Below are positions 37,834 through 46,096 of a stretch of DNA of 64,000 nucleotides, in pieces. The notes beneath the pieces were generated by a model, which worked only from the letters and a program-made list of their open reading frames with translations, was not told the origin of the DNA and did no database searches. Both the position numbers and the translations under genes were made by a program. The stretch comes from Sphingomonadales bacterium (GTDB taxonomy: Bacteria > Pseudomonadota > Alphaproteobacteria > Sphingomonadales > Sphingomonadaceae): positions 1-64,000 of the forward strand of contig JACXVD010000013.1 in assembly GCA_014763545.1 (NCBI GenBank). The letters run 5' to 3'. Numbering within the stretch: position 1 is the first letter of the stretch; each line of letters opens with the position of its first letter.

Positions 37834-40589
37834 GCGCAGGGCGAATCCCCAACCAGCGCGCCATATTCGACCGGCGCGCGATTTCCGACCGGATTTCCGC
37901 CCTGGTGGCGGAGCAGGGGGCCAAGGCCCGCCAGGGCGTGGTCGACCTGCTGCGCGGCGCGCTCGATGCCGGGCGGGCGGAACTGGCCGCGCGCCTTGCG
38001 GCGACCCCGTCGGCGGGCCACGAATGCACCGGCGGCCACGCCTTCATGATCGACCAGCTGCTGCGCGTGCTCTACGATCACGTGACGCAGGATGTGTATC
38101 GCGCTTCCAACCGCACATCGGGCGAGCGGATCGCGGTGGTCGCCGTCGGCGGCTATGGCCGGGCGGAGATGGCGCCGCATTCCGACGTCGACCTCGCCTT
38201 CCTCACCCCGGGCAAGCCCACCAGCTGGTGCGAGCAGGTGATCGAGGCGATGCTCTATTTCCTGTGGGACCTCGGCCTCAAGGTCGGGCATTCGAGCCGC
38301 TCGGTGGACGAGATGATCCGCATGGCGCGATCGGACCTCACGATCCGCACCGCATTGCTCGAAGGGCGCTACGTCTGGGGCGATCAGCCGCTGTATGACG
38401 AGGCTCAGGCCCGCTTCTGGCGCGATGTGGTCGCCGGGACGGAGCGGCAATTCGTCACCGAAAAGCTGGAAGAGCGCAACGAACGGCACAAGCGCATGGG
38501 CGACAGCCGCTATGTCGTCGAACCCAATGTGAAGGACGGCAAGGGCGGCCTGCGCGATTTGCAGACGCTCTACTGGATCGGCAAATACATCCACAAGGTG
38601 CGCAGCGCCTCCGAGCTGGTCGAGGTCGGGCTGCTGTCGAAGCAGGAATATCGCAGCTTCCGCCGCGCGGAAGGCTTCCTGCTGGCGGTGCGTTGCCACC
38701 TGCACACGCTGACCGGGCGGGCCGAGGACCGGCTGACCTTCGACCTCCAGCGACAGATCGCCGCGCGGATGAATTTCGCCGACCGGCCGGGCAAAAGCGC
38801 GGTCGAACGTTTCATGCAGATGTATTTCCTGCAGGCGCGGCGGGTCGGCAGCCTGACCGGGGTGTTCCTGGCCCATATCGACGAAGAATTTGCGAAGAAG
38901 CGGGCGCGGCGCGGCCTGCTGGCTGGGTTCCGTACCCGTCCGCGCAGCCTCAAGGGCTACCAGGTCTTCGCCGGGCGGATCGCCGCGCCGGGCGATGGCT
39001 GGTTCGCGGAAGACCCGGTGCGGTTGGTGGAGATATTCCAGCTGGCCGAGGCGGAGGGGCTGGAAATCCACCCCGAAACCATGCGCCAGATCGCGCGGGA
39101 TTGCGTGCTGATCCGCAAGGACGTGCGCGACGATCCGCGCGCCAACGCGCTGTTCCTGCAACTGCTCGCCGGGCGCAACGACCCCGAAACGGTGCTGCGC
39201 TGGATGAACGAGGCGGGCGTGTTCGGCAAATTCGTGCCCGATTTCGGCCGGGTCAACGCGCAGATGCAGTTCGACATGTACCACCATTACACGGTGGACG
39301 AACACACGATCCGCGCGATCGGGCTGCTCCACCGGATCGAGCAGGGCGAATTGAAGGAAGACCATCCGCGCGCCACGCGGCTGATTCCCGAACTCGCATC
39401 GCGCCGGGCGCAATTCGTCGCGGTGCTGCTGCACGACATCGCCAAGGGGCGGGGCGGCGACCATTCGGTGCTCGGCGGCGAAGTGGCGGAGCGGCTGTGC
39501 CCGCGTTTCGGGCTGGACGACGACGAGACCGAGCTGGTTGCCTGGCTGGTGCGCCAGCACCTGCTGATGAGTTCCACCGCGCAAAAGCGCGACCTGACCG
39601 ACCCGAAGACGATCGAGGATTTCGTCACCGAGGTGCAAAGCCTCGAGCGGCTGCGCCACCTCGCGATCCTCACGGCAGTTGATATCCGCGCGGTCGGCCC
39701 GGGCACCTGGAACAGCTGGAAAGGCCAGTTGCTCGGCGAACTTTACGACCAGGCGGAAGAGCGGCTGCGGCTGGGCTATACTGCCAATGGCCGCAAGGAA
39801 AAGGTCGAGGGGAAGAAGCAGGCGGTGCGCGAGCGGTTGGGCCAGCAGGCCGAGATCCTCGACACGCTGCAGGACGGCTTTGGCGATGCCTACTGGATTG
39901 CCGAGCCGGAAGACATCCTGGCGCTCAACCTGGTGCAATATTGCGCCGCCAAGCGGCTCGCCCACAAGCTGTCGATCCACTGCGAATATTACGAGGCGCG
40001 CGGGGCGACGCTGGTCAGCGTGATCGCGGCCGACCATCCGGGCCTGTTCTATCGCATCGCCGGCGGGATCCACCTGGCGGGCGCCAATATCATCGACGCG
40101 CGCATCCACACCACGCGGATGGGTTTCGCGGTCGACAATTTCCTCGTGCAGGACCCGATGGGCCGCCCCTTCCGCGAAGATGCGCAATTGCGCCGGATCG
40201 AGAAGTCGATCGAGGATGCGCTGATGGGGCGGGTGGAACTGGTCCCGCAACTGGCCAAGCGACCGCTGGCGCACAACCGGGCCAAGGCGTTCGACGTGCG
40301 CCCGCGGGTGATCTTCGACAATGCCGCCTCCAACCGCTTCACGGTGATCGAGGTCAATGCGCGCGACCGCCCGGCGCTGCTCAACCGGCTGGCACGGGCG
40401 CTGTTCGAACAGCAGCTGATGGTCAATTCCGCCCATATCACCAATTACGGCGAGCGGGCGGCCGACACCTTCTACGTCACCGACCTGCTGGGCACCAAGA
40501 TCGCCGCACCCGACCGGCTCAAGCAGATCGAGAAGGCACTGCTCGAAGCGGCAAGCGACGAGCGGCAGGCCGAAAGCGAGGCCGCCTGA
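37830..40589 (+). CDS. glnD: [Protein-PII] uridylyltransferase/uridylyl-removing enzyme
   Basis: GlnD senses glutamine and adds or removes UMP on PII proteins, the top of the nitrogen cascade that ends in GlnE. 919 residues in the canonical order: nucleotidyltransferase domain with GGYGRAEMAPHSDVDL near 107, the HD hydrolase domain with LLHDIAKGRGGDHS near 533, and two ACT domains starting near 727 (SVIAADHPGLFYRIAGGI) and 837 (IEVNARDRPALLNRLAR). I place the start at TTG 37830, overlapping the ligase stop, because no ATG precedes the conserved N-terminal helix. Confidence 0.95.
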   Translation: MSAGRIPNQRAIFDRRAISDRISALVAEQGAKARQGVVDLLRGALDAGRAELAARLAATPSAGHECTGGHAFMIDQLLRVLYDHVTQDVYRASNRTSGERIAVVAVGGYGRAEMAPHSDVDLAFLTPGKPTSWCEQVIEAMLYFLWDLGLKVGHSSRSVDEMIRMARSDLTIRTALLEGRYVWGDQPLYDEAQARFWRDVVAGTERQFVTEKLEERNERHKRMGDSRYVVEPNVKDGKGGLRDLQTLYWIGKYIHKVRSASELVEVGLLSKQEYRSFRRAEGFLLAVRCHLHTLTGRAEDRLTFDLQRQIAARMNFADRPGKSAVERFMQMYFLQARRVGSLTGVFLAHIDEEFAKKRARRGLLAGFRTRPRSLKGYQVFAGRIAAPGDGWFAEDPVRLVEIFQLAEAEGLEIHPETMRQIARDCVLIRKDVRDDPRANALFLQLLAGRNDPETVLRWMNEAGVFGKFVPDFGRVNAQMQFDMYHHYTVDEHTIRAIGLLHRIEQGELKEDHPRATRLIPELASRRAQFVAVLLHDIAKGRGGDHSVLGGEVAERLCPRFGLDDDETELVAWLVRQHLLMSSTAQKRDLTDPKTIEDFVTEVQSLERLRHLAILTAVDIRAVGPGTWNSWKGQLLGELYDQAEERLRLGYTANGRKEKVEGKKQAVRERLGQQAEILDTLQDGFGDAYWIAEPEDILALNLVQYCAAKRLAHKLSIHCEYYEARGATLVSVIAADHPGLFYRIAGGIHLAGANIIDARIHTTRMGFAVDNFLVQDPMGRPFREDAQLRRIEKSIEDALMGRVELVPQLAKRPLAHNRAKAFDVRPRVIFDNAASNRFTVIEVNARDRPALLNRLARALFEQQLMVNSAHITNYGERAADTFYVTDLLGTKIAAPDRLKQIEKALLEAASDERQAESEAA

Positions 40590-40606
40590 TCGCGAGTGAC
40601 GGGCAC

Positions 40607-40640
40607 TTGACCAATAACTCTATATATGTAGAGTTATTGC
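40607..40640 (+). promoter_or_regulatory. padR promoter with overlapping perfect operator
   Basis: TTGACC at 40607-40612 and TAGAGT at 40629-40634, 16 bases apart, make a good -35/-10 pair whose expected start point is about 40641, the first base of the padR ATG. A perfect 11-bp inverted repeat, CAATAACTCTA (40612-40622) and TAGAGTTATTG (40629-40639), covers the spacer and the -10 element. PadR repressors bind such palindromes in their own promoters. No ribosome site precedes the ATG. Confidence 0.75.
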
Positions 40641-40952
40641 ATGACGCGCGAACGCAGGCCCTCTGCCCAGACGATCAAGGTGCTCTCGGCGCTCGCGCAC
40701 AGCCGCGACGCCTGGCGCTATGGGCTTGAACTGATCGAGGCGACCGGACTCAAGTCGGGTTCGCTCTATCCGATCCTCATTCGCTGTGCCGAGCGCGGCC
40801 TGCTCGAATCGCGCTGGATCGAACCCGACGTGCAAGGCAGGCCGCCGCGCCACGCCTATCGCATCTTGCCCGCCGGTTTGGCCGCATTGAAGCGGGTCGA
40901 GACCGGCCACGCCACCCGATCGGACAGAAAGGGAAACCCAGCATGCGCATAA
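40641..40952 (+). CDS. PadR family transcriptional regulator
   Basis: A 103-residue winged-helix protein with the PadR pattern: TIKVLSALAHSRDAWRYGLEL, GLKSGSLYPILIRCAERGLLE (recognition helix) and the wing RPPRHAYRILPAGLAAL. It has a short tail, without the long coiled C-terminal helix of larger PadR proteins, so dimerisation should rely on a compact helix. Its mRNA is probably leaderless. The gene overlaps the following membrane-protein gene by 10 bases; the pair should be repressed together through the operator just upstream. The inducer is unknown. Confidence 0.9.
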   Translation: MTRERRPSAQTIKVLSALAHSRDAWRYGLELIEATGLKSGSLYPILIRCAERGLLESRWIEPDVQGRPPRHAYRILPAGLAALKRVETGHATRSDRKGNPACA

Positions 40953-41533
40953 CCCACCGGATTGCCGCCAGCCTTTTCACCATCGCGCGGTGGCTGGCCG
41001 GGCCTGAACAGCGGGAGTGGATCGACGCCATGCAGGCCGAGGCATGCGACGATGCGCAGCCCGCGCTCGGCTGGGCCGCCGGTGCCGTGCTGTCGGCGGC
41101 GCGCCTGCGGGCTGCGCGGGATTGGCAACTGGTCGCGGCCTTGCTGCTCGCGCCGCCGCTTGCCCTTGCGGTTTTTCTTGCGGTGTTCTTCGCCACTGCC
41201 ATGGTTGGCCGGGCAGCAGGCCTTGGCACGCTGCCGTTCACGACCCCGCTCGTGATGGCGCTGGCCGTCCTGCCCTTCGCCTACGCCCTCGGACGGATCC
41301 GCCCCGGCCGCGCTGCGAAATGGCTGGGTCTCGGGGCGTTCCTTGCATTCCAAGCCTTGCCCCCGGCGATCTTTTCGCTCGCATTCGGTGCGCCCTTCGT
41401 ATTCTGGTGGGGGCTCAATGTCGCGGTGTACAATTTGCCCTGGCATGTCGGCTATCTCGCCAATCTGGCGGTGTGGATAGCCGGGGCGGTGCTGGGCGGC
41501 CGCCACCGCCGTGCGATTGCAGGCAGGGCCTGA
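40943..41533 (+). CDS. Membrane protein coupled to PadR
   Basis: A 196-residue protein with a cytoplasmic N-terminal helix (LAGPEQREWIDAMQAEA) and five or so hydrophobic segments. The N-terminal WIDAMQAE pattern resembles small permease-associated modules found next to PadR-like regulators. No catalytic motif is visible. It starts 10 bases inside the padR frame, so it is coupled with the repressor; such PadR/membrane-protein pairs often respond to envelope-active compounds, but that is inference. Confidence 0.75.
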   Translation: MRITHRIAASLFTIARWLAGPEQREWIDAMQAEACDDAQPALGWAAGAVLSAARLRAARDWQLVAALLLAPPLALAVFLAVFFATAMVGRAAGLGTLPFTTPLVMALAVLPFAYALGRIRPGRAAKWLGLGAFLAFQALPPAIFSLAFGAPFVFWWGLNVAVYNLPWHVGYLANLAVWIAGAVLGGRHRRAIAGRA

Positions 41534-41559
41534 TTTCGTATGCCGTCCCTACAAAAGGC

Positions 41560-41588
41560 TTGAAGCGGGAGCGCTGCGGCCTCATTAT
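41560..41588 (+). promoter_or_regulatory. Candidate promoter for a second leaderless gene
   Basis: TTGAAG at 41560-41565 and CATTAT at 41583-41588, separated by 17 bases, place the transcription start at about 41595, exactly the ATG of the next gene. There is no purine-rich ribosome site before that ATG. The motif match is moderate. Confidence 0.45.
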
Positions 41589-41594
41589 GCTGCG

Positions 41595-41930
41595 ATGCAC
41601 AATAGTGGTTCCGAATCCCATGCTCCCGACCGCCTGCTGGTCGAAGCTATCGCCCGGCGACGGCTGGTGACGGCGCAATATAATGGCGCGACGCTCGAAC
41701 TCGCGCCGCATCGCCTGTTCACCCGCCATGGCGAATTGCACCTCAGCGCCTTCAACCCGAACAAGAACTGGCGGAGCGAGGAAGAGCGCAAGCTCGGCCA
41801 TTTCAAGTTGGCCGGGCTGGGCGATATCGCCATTTCGGAGCAGGACTTCGAACCGTTGCCGGATTTCGGGCCGGAATTGCCGCGCGAAGGCGACGTCGAA
41901 ATCTTCTCGGTCCAGCCGCTCGCCGCCTGA
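41595..41930 (+). CDS. Small WYL-domain-like protein
   Basis: A 111-residue cytoplasmic protein. The stretch RLVTAQYNGATLELAPHRLF, then FNPNKNWRSEEERKLGHFKL resembles a WYL domain, a beta-barrel ligand-binding module usually attached to a helix-turn-helix; none is attached here. The frame is open upstream, but the ATG at 41595 fits the domain start and the candidate promoter. Free-standing WYL-like proteins of this size exist in sphingomonads; the ligand is unknown. Confidence 0.68.
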   Translation: MHNSGSESHAPDRLLVEAIARRRLVTAQYNGATLELAPHRLFTRHGELHLSAFNPNKNWRSEEERKLGHFKLAGLGDIAISEQDFEPLPDFGPELPREGDVEIFSVQPLAA

Positions 41931-41980
41931 CCCGGCGGTTTGCCGCTTGCAGCCGCTGGGCGTTGGCGGCAGGGGGCGGC

Positions 41981-42433
41981 ATGCGCATCGCCCTCTATGA
42001 ACCCGAAATCGCCGGCAATGTCGGTGCCGTGCTGCGGCTGGGCGCCTGCATGGGGGTGGCGATCGACCTGATCGAGCCGCTGGGTTTCGTGTGGGACGAT
42101 CGCCGGGTGCGCCGCGCGGCGATGGATTATATCGACCATGTCGCGGTGACGCGCCACGCCGGGTTCGAGGCTTTCCGCGCCACGCTGGGCAACGGGCGGC
42201 TGGTGCTGTTCACGACCAAGGCCAGCCAGTCACCCTATGATTTCGCCTTCCAGCCCGGTGACGTGCTGCTGTTCGGCAAGGAAAGCGCCGGGGTGCCCGC
42301 CGAAGTCGCAGACATCTGCGATGCAAGACTGCGGATTCCTATGCGGACGCAGGTCCGCTCGATGAACCTCGCCTCCTCGGCTGCGCTGGTCATGGGTGAG
42401 GCGCTGCGCCAGACCGGCGGCCTGCCCGGCTGA
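41981..42433 (+). CDS. trmL: tRNA (cytidine(34)-2'-O)-methyltransferase
   Basis: SPOUT-class enzyme that 2'-O-methylates the wobble base of leucine tRNAs. 150 residues: IALYEPEIAGNVGAVLRLGA at the start, FVWDDRRVRRAAMDY, then the knotted SAM site LLFGKESAGVP and IPMRTQVRSMNLASSAALV. The ATG at 41981 follows an AGGGGG ribosome site. The stop is directly adjacent to the convergent yggS stop. Confidence 0.93.
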   Translation: MRIALYEPEIAGNVGAVLRLGACMGVAIDLIEPLGFVWDDRRVRRAAMDYIDHVAVTRHAGFEAFRATLGNGRLVLFTTKASQSPYDFAFQPGDVLLFGKESAGVPAEVADICDARLRIPMRTQVRSMNLASSAALVMGEALRQTGGLPG

Positions 42434-43096
42434 TCAGTCGCGCGCGCCGAACAGCGCCGTGCCGACCCGGATATGGGTCGCGCCCAGCATGCATGCGGTT
42501 TCGAAATCGCCGCTCATCCCCATGCTGCGGCCTTCCAGCCCGTTATCCGCCGCCAGCTTGTCGAGCAGGGCGAAGAACGGCGCCGGTTCGATATCGAACG
42601 GGGGCACGCACATCAGGCCGATCACCGGGAGTTCGGCCGCGCGGGCCGCAGCCAGTAGCGCGGGGAGATCGCCGATGGCGCAGCCGCCCTTCTGCTCTTC
42701 CGCGCCGATATTGACCTGGATGAAGCAGGGCAGCTGCCGCCCCGCCTTGTCCATCGCCCTGGCCAGCGCAGTCACCAGGCTCGGGCGGTCGAGCGAATGG
42801 ATGCAGTCGAACAGCGCGACCGCTTCCTCGGCCTTGTTGGATTGCAACTGGCCGACGAGGTGCAATTCAACCTGCGGGAACTCCTCGCGCAGCGCAGGCC
42901 ATTTGCCCTGTGCTTCCTGTACCCGGTTTTCACCGAACACGCGCTGGCCCGCCGCGATCAGCGGCGCGATCGCTTCGGCTGGATGGGTCTTGCTGACCGC
43001 GATCAGCGTCACTGCATCACGGGCACGCCCGGCGCGCTTGCAGGCGCTGGCGATCCGGGTTTCGATTTCGGCGAGGCGGGAGGCTGCGCTTTCCAT
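42434..43096 (-). CDS. YggS family pyridoxal phosphate homeostasis protein
   Basis: PLP-binding protein (220 residues, single TIM-barrel) of the YggS/PLPBP family, which buffers pyridoxal phosphate in the cytoplasm and has no known catalytic activity. The PLP lysine is in AVSKTHP near residue 36; FGENRVQEAQGKW, HLVGQLQSNK, GLMCVPPF and SMGMSGDFETA are all family motifs. It is divergent from the ThiE-like gene, with only 25 bases between the two starts, so promoter elements must overlap coding sequence. Confidence 0.94.
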   Translation of the reverse strand: MESAASRLAEIETRIASACKRAGRARDAVTLIAVSKTHPAEAIAPLIAAGQRVFGENRVQEAQGKWPALREEFPQVELHLVGQLQSNKAEEAVALFDCIHSLDRPSLVTALARAMDKAGRQLPCFIQVNIGAEEQKGGCAIGDLPALLAAARAAELPVIGLMCVPPFDIEPAPFFALLDKLAADNGLEGRSMGMSGDFETACMLGATHIRVGTALFGARD

Positions 43097-43121
43097 GGCA
43101 GCGCGCTATAGCGCGGCGATC

Positions 43122-43652
43122 ATGGCGCGCCAGTCCCTCCCTGAGCTGTGGCTCCTCTCCGATGCGCGCAACGATGCGGTGCTGGAGGATGCGCTTGCGC
43201 GCCTGCCAAGCGGGTCGGGCTTTGTTTTCCGCCATTACCACCTCGATGAAGCGGACAGGCGCGCGCGGTTCGACGCGCTGAAAGCCGTTTGTGCGGATCG
43301 CGGTCATCTCGCGATCCTGTCGGGCGATGCCGACACTGCATGCTCCTGGGGTGCGGATGGTATTTACGGACCGCCCGGAGAATTGGGTAAGCGAGCGGGT
43401 TTGCTGCGGATCGCGACTGCTCATGGCGCGCGGGAGATATTTCTCGCCAATCGCAACGGAGCCGACGCGGTAATGCTTTCCCCGGTGTTTCCGACCCGCT
43501 CGCATCCGGGCGGCGCCTGTCTTGGCGCGACCCATTTTCGCGAGCTGGCGGCGCGCAGCGAGGTCCCCGTGATCGCGCTTGGCGGCATGGATCGCGAGCG
43601 GGCGAAGGCGCTCGGCTGGCCGCGCTGGGCGGCGATCGACGGCCTGTCCTGA
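43122..43652 (+). CDS. Thiamine phosphate synthase-like protein (ThiE/TenI superfamily)
   Basis: A 176-residue TIM-barrel protein, shorter than typical ThiE (about 210). The C-terminal half is well conserved: MLSPVFPTRSHPGG and VPVIALGGMDRERAKALG. In the N-terminal half the usual DGVHLGQ motif reads DGIYGPPGE, and the pyrimidine-binding Arg/Lys loop is not obvious. It may therefore be a TenI-like or diverged member rather than the thiamine enzyme. The ATG at 43122 is chosen; one at 43096 also fits. Confidence 0.75.
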   Translation: MARQSLPELWLLSDARNDAVLEDALARLPSGSGFVFRHYHLDEADRRARFDALKAVCADRGHLAILSGDADTACSWGADGIYGPPGELGKRAGLLRIATAHGAREIFLANRNGADAVMLSPVFPTRSHPGGACLGATHFRELAARSEVPVIALGGMDRERAKALGWPRWAAIDGLS

Positions 43653-43729
43653 ACCCTCTGCCCGCCGCATAATCCTTGACGCGGGACTCCCCGAGGATTC
43701 ATGGTGTGTTCCGACAGGAAGGGATTACC

Positions 43730-46081
43730 ATGGCTTCACGGGCAATCGGCAAGGCGCCGCCCCTCGATTGGCGCGCGGCATTTCGCCGCGCGATGCGCCG
43801 CGCATTGGAAATGGCGGGCGCTGCCGTGTTGCTGGCGGCGGCGATCTATCTCGCGCTGGCGCTGGTCAGCTACACCCAGACCGATGCCAGCAGCTCGACC
43901 GCCGCAGCGGGCACCGATATCCGCAACTGGATGGGGGCGAGCGGGGCCTGGGTGGCCGAACGCACGCTCTATTTGTTCGGTCTGACCGGCGTGCTGCTGC
44001 TGCCGCTGCTCTATGTCGGCGCGCGCAAGCTGTGGCGCGACATCGAGGAGGAAGACCGCGATACGCAGACTCGCTGGTGGCGCCCGCTGGGGCTGCTGTT
44101 GCTGGCGATGACGCTGCTGTCCACCGTGCTGGCGCTGACTTTCGACAGCCCGGACTGGAGCTTCCCCGCTTCGCCCGGCGGGATCACCGGCCTGCTGGGC
44201 GCACGCGCGATCGAGGCGGTGGCCGCCCGCCTGCCCGAAGCGGCGCAGGGCTGGGCCATCCTCGGCCTGGCGCTGGCATCGCTGGCGGCCGGGGTGGTGC
44301 TGGTGACGCGGGTTTTCGCGCTCGACTGGGCCTCGTTGCTCTCGCTCCCGCTGTTCCTCAAGCGTGCGCCGGCGCTGCCCGAAGTCGATGTGCCCTTCCT
44401 GCCCAAGCGCGAACGCAAGCCGCGCAAGGTGAAGGAAGAGGAACTGCTCGCCGATCCCGAAGACACCGAGGCCGCCCCGCTGCGCCGCGCACCGGAAATC
44501 TCCGATCCGCATGCCCCGCCCCGCAAGGCGGCGCTCGCCAAGGCGAAGCAGAAGGACATGTTCGCCAATTACGAGCTGCCCAGCCTCGACCTGCTGGAGG
44601 ACGCGCCGGAAAACAAGGCGCCCAAGCTCGACAAGCTGGCACTGGAACGCAATGCTCGCCTGCTCGAGACGGTGCTCGACGATTTCAACGTCAAGGGCGA
44701 GATCACGGCGGTGCGCACCGGCCCGGTGGTCACCATGTACGAGCTCGAACCCGCGCCCGGTATCAAGGCGAGCCGCGTGGTCGGCCTGGCCGAGGATATC
44801 GCCCGCAACATGAGCGCGATCAGCGCGCGCGTCTCGCCGATCCCGGGCAAGACGGTGATGGGCATCGAACTGCCCAATGCCGATCGCCAGATGGTCGGCT
44901 TCAAGGAACTGGCCGCCTGCGCCGCTTTCGCCGATAATCGCGGGAACCTGCCGATGATCCTGGGCAAGGATATCGCGGGCGAGCCGATCGTGGCCGACCT
45001 TGCCGCGATGCCGCACCTGCTGGTGGCGGGCACGACCGGTTCGGGCAAGTCGGTGGGGCTGAACTGCATCCTGCTGAGCCTGCTTTACCGCTTCACGCCC
45101 GACGAATGCCGGATGATCCTGATCGACCCCAAGGTGCTCGAACTCAAGAGCTACGACGATATTCCCCATTTGCTCAGCCCGGTGGTGACCGAGCCGCACA
45201 AGTCGGTGCGCGCGCTCAAATGGGCGGTAGGCGAGATGGAAAAGCGCTACCGCATGATGAGCAGCATCGGCGCGCGCAATATCGGCAGTTTCAACGAACG
45301 GGTGAAGGCCGCCATCGCCAAGGGCAAGCCGCTCGGCCGCCGGGTGCAGGCCGGGTTCGATCCCGACACGGGCGACGAGATTTACGAGGAAGAACAGCTC
45401 GATTACGCCGTGCTGCCGCAGATCGTGGTGATCGTGGACGAGCTGGCGGACCTCATGGTCACCGTCGGCAAGGAAATCGAGGTGCTGATCCAGCGGCTCA
45501 GCCAGAAGAGCCGCGCAGCGGGCATCCACCTGATCATGGCAACGCAGCGCCCCTCGGTCGACGTCATCACCGGCGTGATCAAGGCCAACCTGCCGACCCG
45601 GATCAGCTTCCACGTCACCAGCCGTATCGACAGCCGTACGATCCTGGGCGAACAGGGCGCCGAGCAGCTGCTGGGCAAGGGCGACATGCTCTACAAGCCC
45701 AGTTCCGGCGCGATGGTGCGCGTCCACGGGCCGTTCGTGTCGGATGAAGAGGTCGAGCGCGTGGCGCAGCATTGGCGCGACCAGGGCGCGCCCGATTATG
45801 TCGATGCGGTGACCGAGGATGTCGACGAAGGCGGCGGCTTCGATTTCGACGACGAGCTGACCGCGTCGGACAATCCCGAAGAGCGCAAATACCGCCAGGC
45901 GTGCCAGATCGTGTTCGAAAACCAGAAGGCTTCCGGGTCGTGGCTGCAGCGCCAGATGGGCGTGGGCTACAACACCGCCGCCAAGTGGATCGAGCGGATG
46001 GAGGAGGACGGGCTTGTCGGCCCGGCGAACCACGTCGGCCGCCGCGAAATCTATCGCGACCGCGACGGCAACCCGCTCTGA
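43730..46081 (+). CDS. ftsK: DNA translocase FtsK
   Basis: Hexameric motor that pumps chromosomal DNA through the division septum and activates dimer resolution. 783 residues: four transmembrane helices in the first 200, a short charged linker, the alpha and beta RecA-like motor with Walker A GTTGSGKS near residue 433 and Walker B IVVIVDELADLM, and the C-terminal gamma winged helix (ASGSWLQRQMGVGYNTAAKW) that reads polar DNA motifs. An AGGAAGGGA ribosome site precedes the ATG at 43730. The short linker is usual for alphaproteobacteria. It is convergent with the tannase-like gene. Confidence 0.96.
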   Translation: MASRAIGKAPPLDWRAAFRRAMRRALEMAGAAVLLAAAIYLALALVSYTQTDASSSTAAAGTDIRNWMGASGAWVAERTLYLFGLTGVLLLPLLYVGARKLWRDIEEEDRDTQTRWWRPLGLLLLAMTLLSTVLALTFDSPDWSFPASPGGITGLLGARAIEAVAARLPEAAQGWAILGLALASLAAGVVLVTRVFALDWASLLSLPLFLKRAPALPEVDVPFLPKRERKPRKVKEEELLADPEDTEAAPLRRAPEISDPHAPPRKAALAKAKQKDMFANYELPSLDLLEDAPENKAPKLDKLALERNARLLETVLDDFNVKGEITAVRTGPVVTMYELEPAPGIKASRVVGLAEDIARNMSAISARVSPIPGKTVMGIELPNADRQMVGFKELAACAAFADNRGNLPMILGKDIAGEPIVADLAAMPHLLVAGTTGSGKSVGLNCILLSLLYRFTPDECRMILIDPKVLELKSYDDIPHLLSPVVTEPHKSVRALKWAVGEMEKRYRMMSSIGARNIGSFNERVKAAIAKGKPLGRRVQAGFDPDTGDEIYEEEQLDYAVLPQIVVIVDELADLMVTVGKEIEVLIQRLSQKSRAAGIHLIMATQRPSVDVITGVIKANLPTRISFHVTSRIDSRTILGEQGAEQLLGKGDMLYKPSSGAMVRVHGPFVSDEEVERVAQHWRDQGAPDYVDAVTEDVDEGGGFDFDDELTASDNPEERKYRQACQIVFENQKASGSWLQRQMGVGYNTAAKWIERMEEDGLVGPANHVGRREIYRDRDGNPL

Positions 46082-46096
46082 TCGGTCACTGACCGG

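Noticed and set aside
46083-46096. CGGTCACTGACCG as terminator between ftsK and the tannase-like gene
   Set aside because: Stem of about six pairs with almost no loop and no T tract; too weak to call.
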